42,160 bases of DNA from an uncultured Atopobiaceae bacterium (GCA_944320385.1 CALUHH010000019.1:1-42160); one strand, 5' to 3'; counted from the first letter of the stretch, positions 1 through 8,401 are shown. Translations and numbers: made by a program. Notes: generated by a model from the sequence alone, not told the origin.

Positions 1-28
1 TAACCCACGTAGCCCCGAGGGGGCCGTA

Positions 29-157
29 GCTTAACGGGGAGAGGTCCCAGCCGCTTCCCCACATATCGTCTAAGCAGGGTCTCGGCGTTTCCCCGGATGG
101 GACGCATTCCTTAAGCACGCGCGTCTCCGCGCCTCGGACGGGACGCAATCCTTAAGC
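29..157. repeat. 41-bp-period repeat array 1 (partial, left edge)
   Basis: Intergenic array at the window edge. Reverse-oriented units end at 75, 116 and 157, exactly 41 bp apart, and end in (T)TAAGC. The units ending at 116 and 157 are clear (CCGGATGGG or TCGGACGGG, then an ACGCA core, then CTTAAGC). The one ending at 75 is degenerate. A forward-oriented unit starting with GCTTAA lies at 29. The same unit and period recur at 3958-4323 and 19786-20068. The array probably extends left of the window. No gene is visible in 1-254. Confidence 0.75.
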
Positions 158-182
158 AGCCCCGCAGAGGCCGCCAGAAAAA

Positions 183-208
183 GCCCGCGGCCGAGAAGGA
201 CCGCGGGC
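183..208 (-). terminator. Hairpin terminator of the ROK kinase gene
   Basis: An 8-bp GC stem (GCCCGCGG / CCGCGGGC) has a 10-base loop containing CGAGAAGGA. It lies 46 bp downstream of the leftward ROK gene, so it probably ends that transcript. There is no clear U-tract. Confidence 0.6.
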
Positions 209-254
209 CGTAAAGCCAATCGACACGGCGAGAAGAACCCGCCGCCGCGACTCC

Positions 255-1130
255 CTACGCCTGCGCCAGCGCGCGGCGGCCGAGCTCGACGCAGCCCAGC
301 ACGCCCTGGTTGTCGTTCAGGCTCGGGGCGACGATGTAGGAGTCGATGTCCTCGAGCTCCGGCGCGGTGATGTAGCCGCCCAGGTAGGCGAGGGTCTTCT
401 CGCGAACGAGCGGGTAGAGCTGCTCCTGGTGCATGACGCCGCCGCCGAGGATGATGCGGCGCGGCGAGTAGCAGAGCACCAGGTTGTAGCACATCTGCGC
501 GAGGTAGCTCGCCTCGAGCTCCCAGACCTCCGGGCGGTCGGCCAGCTCAAAGCCCTTGGCACCCCAGCGGCGCTCGATCGAGGGGCCGGCGGCCAGGCCC
601 TCGAGGCAGGAGTCGTGGCTCGGGCAGACGCAGGGGCCCTCGTCGCCGGGCACGCGGTTGAGCAGCATGTGGCCGGCCTCGGGGTGCATCATGCCGTGCA
701 GCAGGTGCCCGCCGCACATGACGCCGGCGCCCACGCCGGTGCCGATGGTCACGTAGACCAGGTCGTCGATGCCGCGGGAGTCGCCGAACGTGGCCTCGCC
801 GAGGCACGCCACGTTGACGTCGGTGTCGTAGCCCACGGGCACGTCGAGCGCGTCGACGAAGGCGGCGCGCAGGGCGTAGCCGCGCCAGGGGAGCTTGGGC
901 GTCTCGAGGATGGTGCCAAAGGCGGGGCTTGCGGGGTCCACGCAGGTGGGGCCAAAGGCGCCGATGCCCAGGGCGTCCACGCCGCGCTCGGCGAACCAGC
1001 CCGTGAGAGAGGGGATGGACTCCTCCGGCGTGGTGGTGGGGAAGGACTCCCGCTCCAGAATCTCGCCCTGCTCGGTGGCGATGGCGCAGACCATCTTGGT
1101 GCCGCCCGCCTCAAGTGCTCCGATGCGCAT
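255..1130 (-). CDS. ROK-family sugar kinase, probable fructokinase
   Basis: This 291-residue protein of the ROK family probably phosphorylates fructose or a related hexose with ATP in the cytoplasm. The N-terminus IGALEAGGTKMVCA is the phosphate-binding loop in the form typical of the GmuE/YdhR fructokinase subgroup. GTGVGAG follows near residue 130. The ROK zinc site is visible as GHMLL followed by a CVCPSHDSC cluster, then CLEGLAAGPSIERRWG. The ATG at 1130 is chosen because AGGAGAG precedes it; upstream in-frame ATG codons lack a ribosome site. The gene is monocistronic and a hairpin follows it. A -10-like TATATT lies at about 1175-1180 on this strand. Fructose specificity is inferred from subgroup resemblance; glucose or mannose cannot be excluded. 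Confidence 0.88.
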   Translation of the reverse strand: MRIGALEAGGTKMVCAIATEQGEILERESFPTTTPEESIPSLTGWFAERGVDALGIGAFGPTCVDPASPAFGTILETPKLPWRGYALRAAFVDALDVPVGYDTDVNVACLGEATFGDSRGIDDLVYVTIGTGVGAGVMCGGHLLHGMMHPEAGHMLLNRVPGDEGPCVCPSHDSCLEGLAAGPSIERRWGAKGFELADRPEVWELEASYLAQMCYNLVLCYSPRRIILGGGVMHQEQLYPLVREKTLAYLGGYITAPELEDIDSYIVAPSLNDNQGVLGCVELGRRALAQA

Positions 1131-1254
1131 GCTCTCTCCTATCTCCGGATGTCGACGCAAACAAGATGCAGACAATATACTCCAGCTGGCGGCATGTGGC
1201 ATCGGTCTCACATCGAGCGGCGCCGGCGGCTCGGCGACCGCCGCGCGGCGGGCC

Positions 1255-1956
1255 TCACACCACGAACAGCAGCGCCGAGAGCGTGATGCACACGCTGCCC
1301 GCGAGCGTGAACAGGTGGAAGACGAAGTGCAGGTACGGCACCTTCTTGATGGCGTAGAAGACCGCGCCCACGGTGTAGCTCAGGCCGCCGGCAAGAAGCA
1401 GCCAGAACGCGGGCGGGGCCAGCAGCTCCCAGAGGTCGCCGATGTGAAAGACCACGAGCCAGCCCATGAGCACGTAGACGGCGGCGGTGAGCCAGGCTGG
1501 CTGGCGCTCGCGCAGCAGGCACTCCGCGATGATGCCCGCCACGGCCACGCCCCACACCGCGCAGCACAGCACAAGCCCGCCGCGGTCGGCCAGAGTGACC
1601 AGCGAGAAGGGCGCGTAGCTCCCGGCGATGAGCAGGTAGATGCCGCAGTGGTCGAGCACGCGGAAGACCGCCTTGGCCTTCTCGGGCGCGAGCGCGTGGT
1701 AGAGCGTGGAGAAGAGGTACTCGACGATCAGCGAGATGCCCATGAGCAGCGCGGCCGCCAGGCGCACGCCGCCGCCGTGGCTCACGGCCATGACGATCAG
1801 CAGCACGAGCGCCGCGATGGAGAGCAGCACGCCCACGCCGTGGCTCACGGAGTTGGCGATCTCCTCGCCGAGCGAGTAGAGCTTCCTGCGGATGGGCCCC
1901 TTGGGTTTCTGGGTATTCGGAGACGCCGGGGCGGCGTCGGTGCCGTGGTCTGCCAT
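1255..1956 (-). CDS. Hemolysin III / PAQR-family membrane protein (TrhA-like)
   Basis: This 233-residue integral membrane protein has about seven predicted transmembrane helices after a 40-residue hydrophilic N-terminus. Family signatures are visible: EIANSVSHGVG at the first helix, STLYHAL after the third, FRVLDHCGIYLLIAGSYAPF, and a late FHLFTLAGS motif. These supply the conserved Ser, His and Asp residues of the PAQR/hemolysin III fold. Bacterial members are described as affecting membrane energetics or fluidity; the hemolysin name is historical. The start has GGGAG about 6 bp upstream. It is transcribed divergently from the membrane gene at 2065. Confidence 0.9.
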   Translation of the reverse strand: MADHGTDAAPASPNTQKPKGPIRRKLYSLGEEIANSVSHGVGVLLSIAALVLLIVMAVSHGGGVRLAAALLMGISLIVEYLFSTLYHALAPEKAKAVFRVLDHCGIYLLIAGSYAPFSLVTLADRGGLVLCCAVWGVAVAGIIAECLLRERQPAWLTAAVYVLMGWLVVFHIGDLWELLAPPAFWLLLAGGLSYTVGAVFYAIKKVPYLHFVFHLFTLAGSVCITLSALLFVV

Positions 1957-1994
1957 GAGCGCTCCCTAAGGTCGTGAGGGGTCGTCTCGGGGGT

Positions 1995-2000
1995 TATAAT
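1995..2000 (+). promoter_or_regulatory. -10 box (TATAAT) of the small membrane-protein genes
   Basis: A perfect TATAAT lies 65 bp upstream of the TTG start at 2065. No good -35 is visible about 17 bp upstream. An ATG overlaps the box at 1999, which makes that ATG an unlikely start codon. Confidence 0.5.
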
Positions 2001-2064
2001 GACCCACGCCGTTGATCGTGAAAGCGAGAACAGCATACCCCTACCACCTGTCAGGGAGGCATCC

Positions 2065-2589
2065 TTGAAGAAATCGACGTTCATCGGAAACGTTGTCGCG
2101 TGGGCGGCGGTCGCCGCCGTCTGCATCGCGTTTCTCGCCTGGTACCACACGACCGACGCCGCGGTCGTGGAGGAGGCGCTCGCGTCCTCTGCCCCCGTGC
2201 AGCTGGGCGTGGTGCTCGCCTCGCCGGTGCTGCTCTATGCGATGGGCGTCGAGATCGGCGTGCTGCTGCTCTGGTTCAAGAGCATCCTCATGGGCCGCAC
2301 CGCCAAGCGCGTCTACCGCGCCGTCGGCATCGCGGCGCTCGCGCTGCTCGCCCTCGTGGCCGTGCCCGTCTTTGCGCCGAGCGCGCAGGGCGCGTTTCTG
2401 GGCATCAGCATCGTCGTGGTCTACGTCACCATGGCGGCGCCCATCCTGATCATGATGCTCGGCTTCCTCTATGCGCTGGGCTGCGCCGGCGTGGACGCGA
2501 CCAAGCGCGGGCCCTTCGCCAAGTACCTGCCCAAGGACGAGGGCGTCGAGAAGGACGCGAAGGCCGAGAAGGACGGGCGCGCCGCCTAG
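2065..2589 (+). CDS. Small integral membrane protein, unknown function
   Basis: This 174-residue protein has about four hydrophobic segments and a short charged tail. No family is recognised. The TTG start is preferred because AGGGAGG precedes it by 6 bp, giving MKKSTFIGN; the upstream ATG at 1999 overlaps the likely -10 box. The C-terminal tail (GVEKDAKAEKDGRAA) is encoded partly by two copies of the CGAGAAGGAC word at 2547 and 2565. It is followed 28 bp later by another membrane protein with similar topology, so the two probably form an operon and may be distant paralogues. Confidence 0.7.
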   Translation: MKKSTFIGNVVAWAAVAAVCIAFLAWYHTTDAAVVEEALASSAPVQLGVVLASPVLLYAMGVEIGVLLLWFKSILMGRTAKRVYRAVGIAALALLALVAVPVFAPSAQGAFLGISIVVVYVTMAAPILIMMLGFLYALGCAGVDATKRGPFAKYLPKDEGVEKDAKAEKDGRAA

Positions 2590-2617
2590 CGCGCCCGAGA
2601 CGAGAGGGGAGACCCAC

Positions 2618-3256
2618 ATGCTGCAGATGCCATTCTCGCGCAGGGGCGTCACCTACCCCATGAGGGGCTCGGTGTACTATCCCAACCTTGCCGTCATCAC
2701 GGTGCTGCTCGTGGGTACCTTCATCCTCTACGCCGTGGGGCAGGGCTCCGCGGACGCCCCGGCCCAGCTGCAGGCGGCGGGCGCCTTCGCGCTGCCCGTC
2801 ACGATCTACCTCTTCGGCGCGCTCATCGGGATGATCTTCGTGCGGCGCTCCAGCATGACGCTGCCCGGCGGCGCCATCGTCGCCTGCCGCGCGCTCTCCG
2901 CGGTCGCCCTCGTGACCCTGCTCGTCGCCATGGTGCCGTACCTGCTGCCGGAGCCGCCGCAGGGCATGACGCTGCCGGCGACGCTGTTCTGGAGCGTGCT
3001 CGGCGTGCCGCTCGTGGCGCTCGTGCTCGGCTTTGCCTATGCGCTTGCCTGGGCCCCGGTCACGGGCAGCGCCGCCGACCTCGACGCCCGCGCGGCCGAG
3101 GAGCGCCGCCGCGAGCGCGAGGCGGAGGAGGAGCGCGCCGCCATGAAGGCCAGCTCCGAGGCTCGTGCCAAGCGTCGTGCCGAGCGCGCCCGCCGCGCGG
3201 AGGCCAAGCGCGCCGCCAAGTCCGGCAAGTCCGGCAAGGGCTCAAGCAAGCATTAA
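2618..3256 (+). CDS. Membrane protein with basic coiled-coil tail
   Basis: This 212-residue protein has about four transmembrane segments in residues 20-150. From about residue 155 there is a highly charged Glu/Arg/Ala/Lys tail, probably helical and cytoplasmic, ending in Gly/Ser/Lys repeats. GAGGGGA precedes the ATG by 8 bp. The function is unknown. The topology of the first part resembles the upstream neighbour at 2065-2589. The Lys-rich tail could bind nucleic acid or anionic lipid, which is inference only. Confidence 0.75.
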   Translation: MLQMPFSRRGVTYPMRGSVYYPNLAVITVLLVGTFILYAVGQGSADAPAQLQAAGAFALPVTIYLFGALIGMIFVRRSSMTLPGGAIVACRALSAVALVTLLVAMVPYLLPEPPQGMTLPATLFWSVLGVPLVALVLGFAYALAWAPVTGSAADLDARAAEERRREREAEEERAAMKASSEARAKRRAERARRAEAKRAAKSGKSGKGSSKH

Positions 3257-3325
3257 CTGGCCCGCCGCGCGGAGCGCGGGTAGCATTGACGGTTATGCCC
3301 GCACTTCTCGCCTGAAAGGTCCCGA

Positions 3326-3937
3326 ATGGAATTCGTCATCGTCTACCTGCTCGTCAACATCCTGGCGGGCGCCGCCGCGTGCTTCTTTGGCAAGCGGCTC
3401 TTCTTTGTGATGCTCGGTGCGCTCGTCTTTCTCGGCGTGTTCAACCTCGCGCTCGGCGCCACGGACGCCTCCCCGGTCTCGCTCGTCGTCGCGGCCGCGC
3501 TCGGCGTGACGGCGGCCCTGCTCTCCAAGTACGCGTACAAGGTCGCGGTCTTTCTCGCGGGCTTCGTCGCGGGCGCGGCGCTGGGCTTTTTGGTCGCGAT
3601 GTTGTTCGCTGACCAGCTCAGCAACTACCTCGGCCTGGTCATGGTGATCGCGGGCGTGCTCGTGGGCCTGGCGGGCGCCCGCTGGTCCGACATGATCGTG
3701 CGCTGGGGCACGGCCTGGACCGGCGCGACCTTCGTGGTGCCCAACGCGCTCGCCGCCGCGCTGGCCTTTGGCTCGCTCGCCGAGCGCGCGGTGCCCGGCG
3801 ACGCCATGGCGACCTTCGACGCCCTCTCCGGCTTCATCGGCGGCGAGTTCGCGGCCGCATACGGCACGCCGATCCTGGTGGGCACGGTCGTGCTCGCCGT
3901 GGCGGGCGCCATCGTCCAGACCAAGGTTCACGACTAG
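3326..3937 (+). CDS. DUF4203-like (TMEM198-type) polytopic membrane protein
   Basis: This 203-residue, very hydrophobic protein has about seven closely spaced transmembrane segments rich in Gly and Ala (ALGVTAALLSKYAYKVAVFLAGFVAG). That pattern matches the DUF4203/TM198 type of multi-pass protein. AAAGG lies 8 bp before the ATG. The function is unknown. It is the last gene before the convergent repeat array at 3958-4323. Confidence 0.7.
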   Translation: MEFVIVYLLVNILAGAAACFFGKRLFFVMLGALVFLGVFNLALGATDASPVSLVVAAALGVTAALLSKYAYKVAVFLAGFVAGAALGFLVAMLFADQLSNYLGLVMVIAGVLVGLAGARWSDMIVRWGTAWTGATFVVPNALAAALAFGSLAERAVPGDAMATFDALSGFIGGEFAAAYGTPILVGTVVLAVAGAIVQTKVHD

Positions 3938-3957
3938 CGGTCCTTCTCGCCCGCCGC

Positions 3958-4323
3958 GCTTAAGGATCGCGACCCATCCGGAAAAGAGCGTCCGCCGCGC
4001 TTAAGGATCGCGACCCATCCAGGAAATACCGTTTCCGTTGCTTAAAGATCGCGCCTCGTCCGTGGGACGGGGCGCGATCTGCTTAAAGAACCCGGCTCAT
4101 CCAGGGGGCAGCCCGGTGTCTGCTTAAGGAATCGCTCCCATTCCGTGAGGTCGGCTTCTCATGGCGGCCGTCCTTCCCGGATGCGCCGCTATCTTTAAGC
4201 GCGCTCGCGCGGGCGGGCTGGATAGGCCGCGATTCTTAAGCGCGGAAACCCCGCTTTCCCGGATAGGCCGCAATCTTTAAGCACGGCGGACGCCGCCGCG
4301 CGGATGGGCCGTGATTCTTAAGC
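3958..4323. repeat. 41-bp-period inverted repeat array 2 (5 forward + 4 reverse units)
   Basis: Five forward units of about 24 bp start at 3958, 3999, 4040, 4081 and 4122, exactly 41 bp apart. Each begins GCTTAAG or GCTTAAA, has a variable GATCGCG-like middle and ends near CATCCGG. After a ~31-bp centre come four reverse-complement units ending at 4200, 4241, 4282 and 4323, again exactly 41 bp apart. The 17-bp spacers are unrelated to each other. The array fills the gap between two convergent genes and is followed by two CGAGAAGAAC words at 4327 and 4343. Forward and reverse units could pair in register as one long interrupted hairpin. No protein is encoded here. Confidence 0.85.
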
Positions 4324-4358
4324 AGCCGAGAAGAACCCCCAGCCGAGAAGAACGTGCG

Positions 4359-5129
4359 CTAGACGACGTTGACCTCGCGGATCTCGCCGCGGGTGCCCTC
4401 GTAGCGCGAGATGGAGTACTCGAACGGCGTGCCGTCGTCGAGAAAGCCCACCTGCGCGATCTCGAGCATGGGGACGCCGGGCTTGGTGTCCAGCCGCTCG
4501 GCCTCCTCCTCGGTCGCGGGCACGGCGCGCAGGATGCGGTGGAAGCTCGAGATCTTGAGCCCGAGCGTGTTCTTGAGGTAGTCGTAGACCGAGAGGTAGA
4601 GCTGCGAGCGCTTGAGGCCCGGGATGAGGTCGAGCGGCATGTAGGTGTACTCGATGACCATGGGCTGGCCGTCGAGGCAGCGCGCGCGGCAGTGGTAGTA
4701 GGCGAAGTCGTCCGGCTGGATGTTGAGGTGGCGCGCGATGTTGGCCGGCGGGTTCACGATCGAGAAGTCGTAGACCACGGAACTGACCTTCTTGCCCTCG
4801 CCCTCGTGCTCCTTGGTGAAGCCCGCGGCGCGGTCGGAGTGCGAGAACGCGAAGGAGTCGTCGTCGACGTCCGCCGCGGTGCCGTCGATGCGCTCGATGC
4901 CGGTCTGCTCGAAGAGCTCGGTGGTGTTCTTGACGTAGGTGCCCGAGCCGCGCCTGCTGGAGATGAGGCCCTTGTCGGTGAGAAGGTCGATGGCGCGCTT
5001 GATGGTAATCTTGCTCACGCCGTAGGCCTCGCAGAGCTCCACCACGGTGGGGAGCTTCGAGTTTGGCCGCAGGGCGCCCGCCTCGATGCTGCGCTGGATG
5101 TCCGCTGCGATGGCCTGGTACTTCAGCAT
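4359..5129 (-). CDS. GntR/HutC-family repressor of the beta-glucoside genes
   Basis: This 256-residue cytoplasmic regulator has an N-terminal winged helix-turn-helix at about residues 5-70 (LPTVVELCEAYGVSKITIKRAIDLLTDKGLISSRRGSGTYV in two conserved blocks). A UTRA effector domain follows at about 95-245, ending with FEYSISRYEG. HutC/UTRA regulators of this type commonly sense phosphorylated sugars. It is divergent from the GH1-PTS-GH4 cluster, which suggests it represses that cluster and is released by a phospho-beta-glucoside. The ATG at 5129 has GGGAGGT 6 bp upstream and is preferred to the ATG 30 bp earlier. Confidence 0.88.
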   Translation of the reverse strand: MLKYQAIAADIQRSIEAGALRPNSKLPTVVELCEAYGVSKITIKRAIDLLTDKGLISSRRGSGTYVKNTTELFEQTGIERIDGTAADVDDDSFAFSHSDRAAGFTKEHEGEGKKVSSVVYDFSIVNPPANIARHLNIQPDDFAYYHCRARCLDGQPMVIEYTYMPLDLIPGLKRSQLYLSVYDYLKNTLGLKISSFHRILRAVPATEEEAERLDTKPGVPMLEIAQVGFLDDGTPFEYSISRYEGTRGEIREVNVV

Positions 5130-5448
5130 GGCGACCTCCCTCGGTGCTCGGGACGCCACTCCTGCCGCCCGCGAACGGTAGATAATGAGCCGTCAACGGT
5201 TCTTCTCGCCAAATCATCGAAAAAAATGTCGAACGTTCACCGCAGTGCGCTCACGAAACAGCCAATAAACCGCTGGTAGAAACGATTTGCTAGCGCTGTT
5301 GTACCTATTATGGCCCAAGCATCGCGCTTCTATACCTAGAAAATCCCCTCCTTAGAAATAATTAGAGCGCTATAATCATGCCAACAAAGCGTGATAGCTG
5401 AAAAGGCGTCACGCGAGAATTACAGGAGCACTGTTGAACGGAGGGCGT
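5130..5448. promoter_or_regulatory. Divergent control region of the beta-glucoside cluster
   Basis: This gene-free, relatively A/T-rich region contains a TATAAT -10 box at 5371-5376 for rightward transcription; the -35 is weak. Two direct repeats of TRTACCTA lie at 5300-5307 and 5331-5338, 31 bp apart, about three helical turns. The second lies within the dyad TTCTA-TACC-TAGAA. A TAGAGCGCTATA near-palindrome overlaps the -10 box. These are candidate operators for the adjacent GntR protein. GTTCTTCTCG, one copy of the common genome word, is at 5200. Confidence 0.55.
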
Positions 5449-6855
5449 ATGGCAGACCTCACCCTGCCCAAGGACTTCTTCTTTGGCGCGGCCATGTCCG
5501 GTCCCCAGACCGAGGGCGGCTGGAACATCGGCGGCAAGCTGGAGAACCTCTGGGACACCTGGTCCATGGAGGACATCAGCTCGTTCTACAACCAGGTCGG
5601 CTCCTACGTGGGCAACGACTTCATGCACCACTACAAGGAGGACCTCGCCCTTCTCAAGAGCATGGGGATGGACAACTACCGCACCTCAATCCAGTGGAGC
5701 CGCCTGCTCGACCAGGACGGCAACATCAACCCCGAGGGCGCGGCGTGGTACCACGAGCTGTTTGCCGCCTCCAAGGAGGCCGGGCTCGAGGTCTTTGTGA
5801 ACCTCTACCACTTTGACCTGCCCACCTACCTCTACCGCCGCGGCGGCTGGCTCAACCGCGAGGTCTGCGAGGCCTACGCCAACTACGCCTACAAGGCGTT
5901 CTGCGAGTTCGGCCAGGAGGTCCGCTGCTGGTTCACGTTCAACGAGCCCATCGTCGAGCCCGAGAACCGCTACTGGCACCCCATCTGGTACCCGCAGCAC
6001 CACAGCTTCCAGGAGGCCTGCACCGCCCAGTACAACATCTCGATCGCCCACGCGCTGGCAGTTGCCCGCTACCACCAGGCCGTCTCCGAGGGCCACATGC
6101 TCCCGGACGCGCGCATCGGCATGATCTGCAACTTCAGCCCCTCCTACACCAAGGACGACCCCACGCCGGCCGACCTCGAGGCCCTGCGGATGAACGACGG
6201 CCTCACCAACCGCTGGTGGCTCGACCTCGTGACCAAGGGGGCGCTGCCCGAGGACGTCATCAAGACCCTGACCGAGGACCTCGGCATCGTGCTGCCCGTG
6301 CGCCCCTATGACGACCAGGTCCTCGCCAGCGGCGTGGTGGACTGGATCGGCTGCAACTACTACCAGCCGAGCCGCGTCCAGGCTCCCTTCAAGAGCCACG
6401 ACGAGTTTGGCAACCCGCTCTTTGCCGAGCCCTACATCTGGCCCGAGCGCGTGATGAACGAGTCCCGCGGCTGGGAGATCTACCCCAAGGGCATCTACGA
6501 CTTCGGCATGAAGTGCAAGAACGAGTACCCCGGGCTCGAGTGGTACGTCTCCGAGAACGGCATCGGCATCGAGCGCGAGTACCTCAACAAGGACCCGAAG
6601 ACCCAGCAGGTCATCGACGACTACCGCGTGGACTTCGTCCGCCAGCACCTCGAGTGGATCGCCCGCGCCATCGCGGACGGCGCCACGTGCGTGGGCTACC
6701 ACTACTGGGGCATGATCGACAACTGGTCCTGGGCCAACGCCTACAAGAACCGCTACGGCTTCGTCGAGGTCGACCTCATGGAGAACTACGAGCGCAGGCC
6801 CAAGAAGTCGGCCGCCTGGCTCACCGAGGTCGCGACGTCGCACGTCGTCAAGTAA
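5449..6855 (+). CDS. GH1 6-phospho-beta-glucosidase
   Basis: This 468-residue family GH1 retaining glycosidase probably hydrolyses phosphorylated beta-glucosides delivered by the adjacent PTS. The acid/base Glu166 is in TFNEP and the nucleophile Glu369 is in YVSENGIG. Length is normal for the family. The ATG at 5449 has a perfect GGAGGG 4 bp upstream; an upstream TTG at 5434 is less likely. In 6-phospho enzymes the phosphate is held by a Ser-Lys-Tyr set in a SWSNxYxKRYG-like stretch. Here the stretch is SWANAYKNRYG (427-437), so Ser427 and Tyr436 align but the Lys position is Asn434 with a Lys one residue earlier. Phosphate specificity is therefore likely from context but not fully conserved. 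Confidence 0.9.
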   Translation: MADLTLPKDFFFGAAMSGPQTEGGWNIGGKLENLWDTWSMEDISSFYNQVGSYVGNDFMHHYKEDLALLKSMGMDNYRTSIQWSRLLDQDGNINPEGAAWYHELFAASKEAGLEVFVNLYHFDLPTYLYRRGGWLNREVCEAYANYAYKAFCEFGQEVRCWFTFNEPIVEPENRYWHPIWYPQHHSFQEACTAQYNISIAHALAVARYHQAVSEGHMLPDARIGMICNFSPSYTKDDPTPADLEALRMNDGLTNRWWLDLVTKGALPEDVIKTLTEDLGIVLPVRPYDDQVLASGVVDWIGCNYYQPSRVQAPFKSHDEFGNPLFAEPYIWPERVMNESRGWEIYPKGIYDFGMKCKNEYPGLEWYVSENGIGIEREYLNKDPKTQQVIDDYRVDFVRQHLEWIARAIADGATCVGYHYWGMIDNWSWANAYKNRYGFVEVDLMENYERRPKKSAAWLTEVATSHVVK

Positions 6856-6872
6856 GTCCTCCTTCTTGCGCG

Positions 6873-6912
6873 GGCGAGAAGGACGGTGAAGCCAGCCTCC
6901 GTCCTTCTCGCC
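6873..6912 (+). terminator. Terminator hairpin built from two CGAGAAGGAC words
   Basis: A 14-bp perfect stem (GGCGAGAAGGACGG at 6873-6886 with its complement at 6899-6912) has a 12-base loop, located 17 bp after the GH1 stop. Two oppositely oriented copies of the common word form the stem, as paired uptake sequences do in Neisseria terminators. It probably reduces transcription into the PTS genes. Confidence 0.7.
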
Positions 6913-7021
6913 GGCGTATCCCCGCCGGTACTGCCGGCATCCATCTCGTTGCAAGGGACGCGTTCTTCAGGGAGAGGGCACGTCTGAAGCAGGCACTATC
7001 CAAATGTAAGGAGTGAAAAAC

Positions 7022-8401
7022 ATGGCCAACGGTCAGAGCTTCCTTGACAAGTTCTCGGAGGTTTCCGCAAGGATCGGCAACCAGGTGCACCTCCGCTCGC
7101 TGCGCGACGGCTTCGCCACCATCATGCCGGTCTTCATCCTCGCCGGTCTTGCGGCACTGTTCAATAACGTCCTCTTCACGTTCCTGTGGAGCACCAACCC
7201 GGACAGCATGGGCATCTTCCCCAACGCCGACATCCTGGCGACGGCCCAGTACTGGGGCGCCGCGCTCTCCCAGGGCGCGCTGTCGGTCTCCGCGATCCTG
7301 CTGTGCGGCATGGTCGCCTACAGCCTTGCGACCAACAAGCGCTTTGACAACCCGATCTCCTGCGTTGTCGTTGCCCTCTCCGTGTTCTTCATCATGATGC
7401 CGCAGACCGTGACGGCCTCCCTCGCCGCCACCTCTCCGCTCGTCACCGATGAGGTCACCTCCGCCGCGGTCACCGGCGCCTTCATCACCAGCTACACCGG
7501 CACCAACGGCATGTTCACGGCCATCATCATCGGCCTGGTCGCGCCCACGCTCTTCATCAAGGTGTCCGGCGTCGACAAGCTGCGCATCAAGATGCCCGAG
7601 GGCGTGCCCCCCGCGGTCGAGAAGTCCTTCAACGTCCTGATCCCGATGCTGCTCACCCTGGGCGCCTTCGGCCTCGTCGCGATGATTCTCTTCGCCGGCT
7701 TCCAGACCGACATCACCGCCCTCATCAACACCTGGATCCAGACCCCGCTGCGCGCTCTCACCACCAACCCGATCGGCCTCGTCGTGATCTACTCGCTCGG
7801 CGTCTTCCTGTTCACCCTCGGCATCCACCAGTCCACGATCAACGGCGTGCTCGTCGAGCCCGTCCTCACGATCGTCCTCACCGAGGCCATGGAGCTCTAC
7901 GCCACCGGCGGCATGGACGCCGTCCTCGCTCGCCCGGACGTGTGGCTGAACATGAACGTCATCAACGTCTACGCGCTGATGGGCGGCTCCGGCTGCACGC
8001 TGGCCCTGCTGATCGCCACCTTCATCTGGGGCAAGTGGAAGCCCTCCAGGGAGATCGCCAAGCTCGGCATCCTGCCCGCGATCTTCAACATCAACGAGCC
8101 GGTCATCTACGGCTACCCGATCGTCTTCAACATCCCGCTGATGGTGCCGTTTGTCCTCAACACCATCATCGGCATCCTCGTCGGCTACTTTGCCACGGTC
8201 ATCGGCCTCGTCAACCCCACCTGCATCCAGGTGCCCTGGACCACCCCGATCATCGCCTCGGGCCTGCTCTCCACCGGCATGGACTGGCGCGCCGCCGTCC
8301 TGCAGGTCATCCTGCTCGCCATCTTCGTGATCGTCTACCTGCCCTTCATGAAGGCCTCCGAGGCCGCGCAGCGCAAGCAGTTCGAGATGGCCTCCGAGTA
8401 G
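7022..8401 (+). CDS. PTS system, lactose/cellobiose family, EIIC permease
   Basis: This 459-residue membrane component transports and helps phosphorylate the incoming beta-glucoside. There are about ten hydrophobic segments. GIHQSTINGVL and FNINEPVIYGYPIVFN are the substrate-site motifs typical of the CelB/ChbC permeases; the Glu of NEP is the conserved active-site residue. TAAGGAG lies 8 bp before the ATG at 7022; the GTG at 7013 would overlap this ribosome site and is rejected. IIB and IIA follow as separate genes, so this is a complete split-domain PTS. The substrate, probably cellobiose or an aryl-beta-glucoside, is inferred from the two flanking phospho-glucosidases. Confidence 0.92.
   Translation: MANGQSFLDKFSEVSARIGNQVHLRSLRDGFATIMPVFILAGLAALFNNVLFTFLWSTNPDSMGIFPNADILATAQYWGAALSQGALSVSAILLCGMVAYSLATNKRFDNPISCVVVALSVFFIMMPQTVTASLAATSPLVTDEVTSAAVTGAFITSYTGTNGMFTAIIIGLVAPTLFIKVSGVDKLRIKMPEGVPPAVEKSFNVLIPMLLTLGAFGLVAMILFAGFQTDITALINTWIQTPLRALTTNPIGLVVIYSLGVFLFTLGIHQSTINGVLVEPVLTIVLTEAMELYATGGMDAVLARPDVWLNMNVINVYALMGGSGCTLALLIATFIWGKWKPSREIAKLGILPAIFNINEPVIYGYPIVFNIPLMVPFVLNTIIGILVGYFATVIGLVNPTCIQVPWTTPIIASGLLSTGMDWRAAVLQVILLAIFVIVYLPFMKASEAAQRKQFEMASE

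Noticed and set aside
3958..4323. CRISPR array
   Set aside because: Regular spacing suggested it, but the repeats are degenerate, spacers are only ~17 bp, orientation reverses midway and no cas genes are present.
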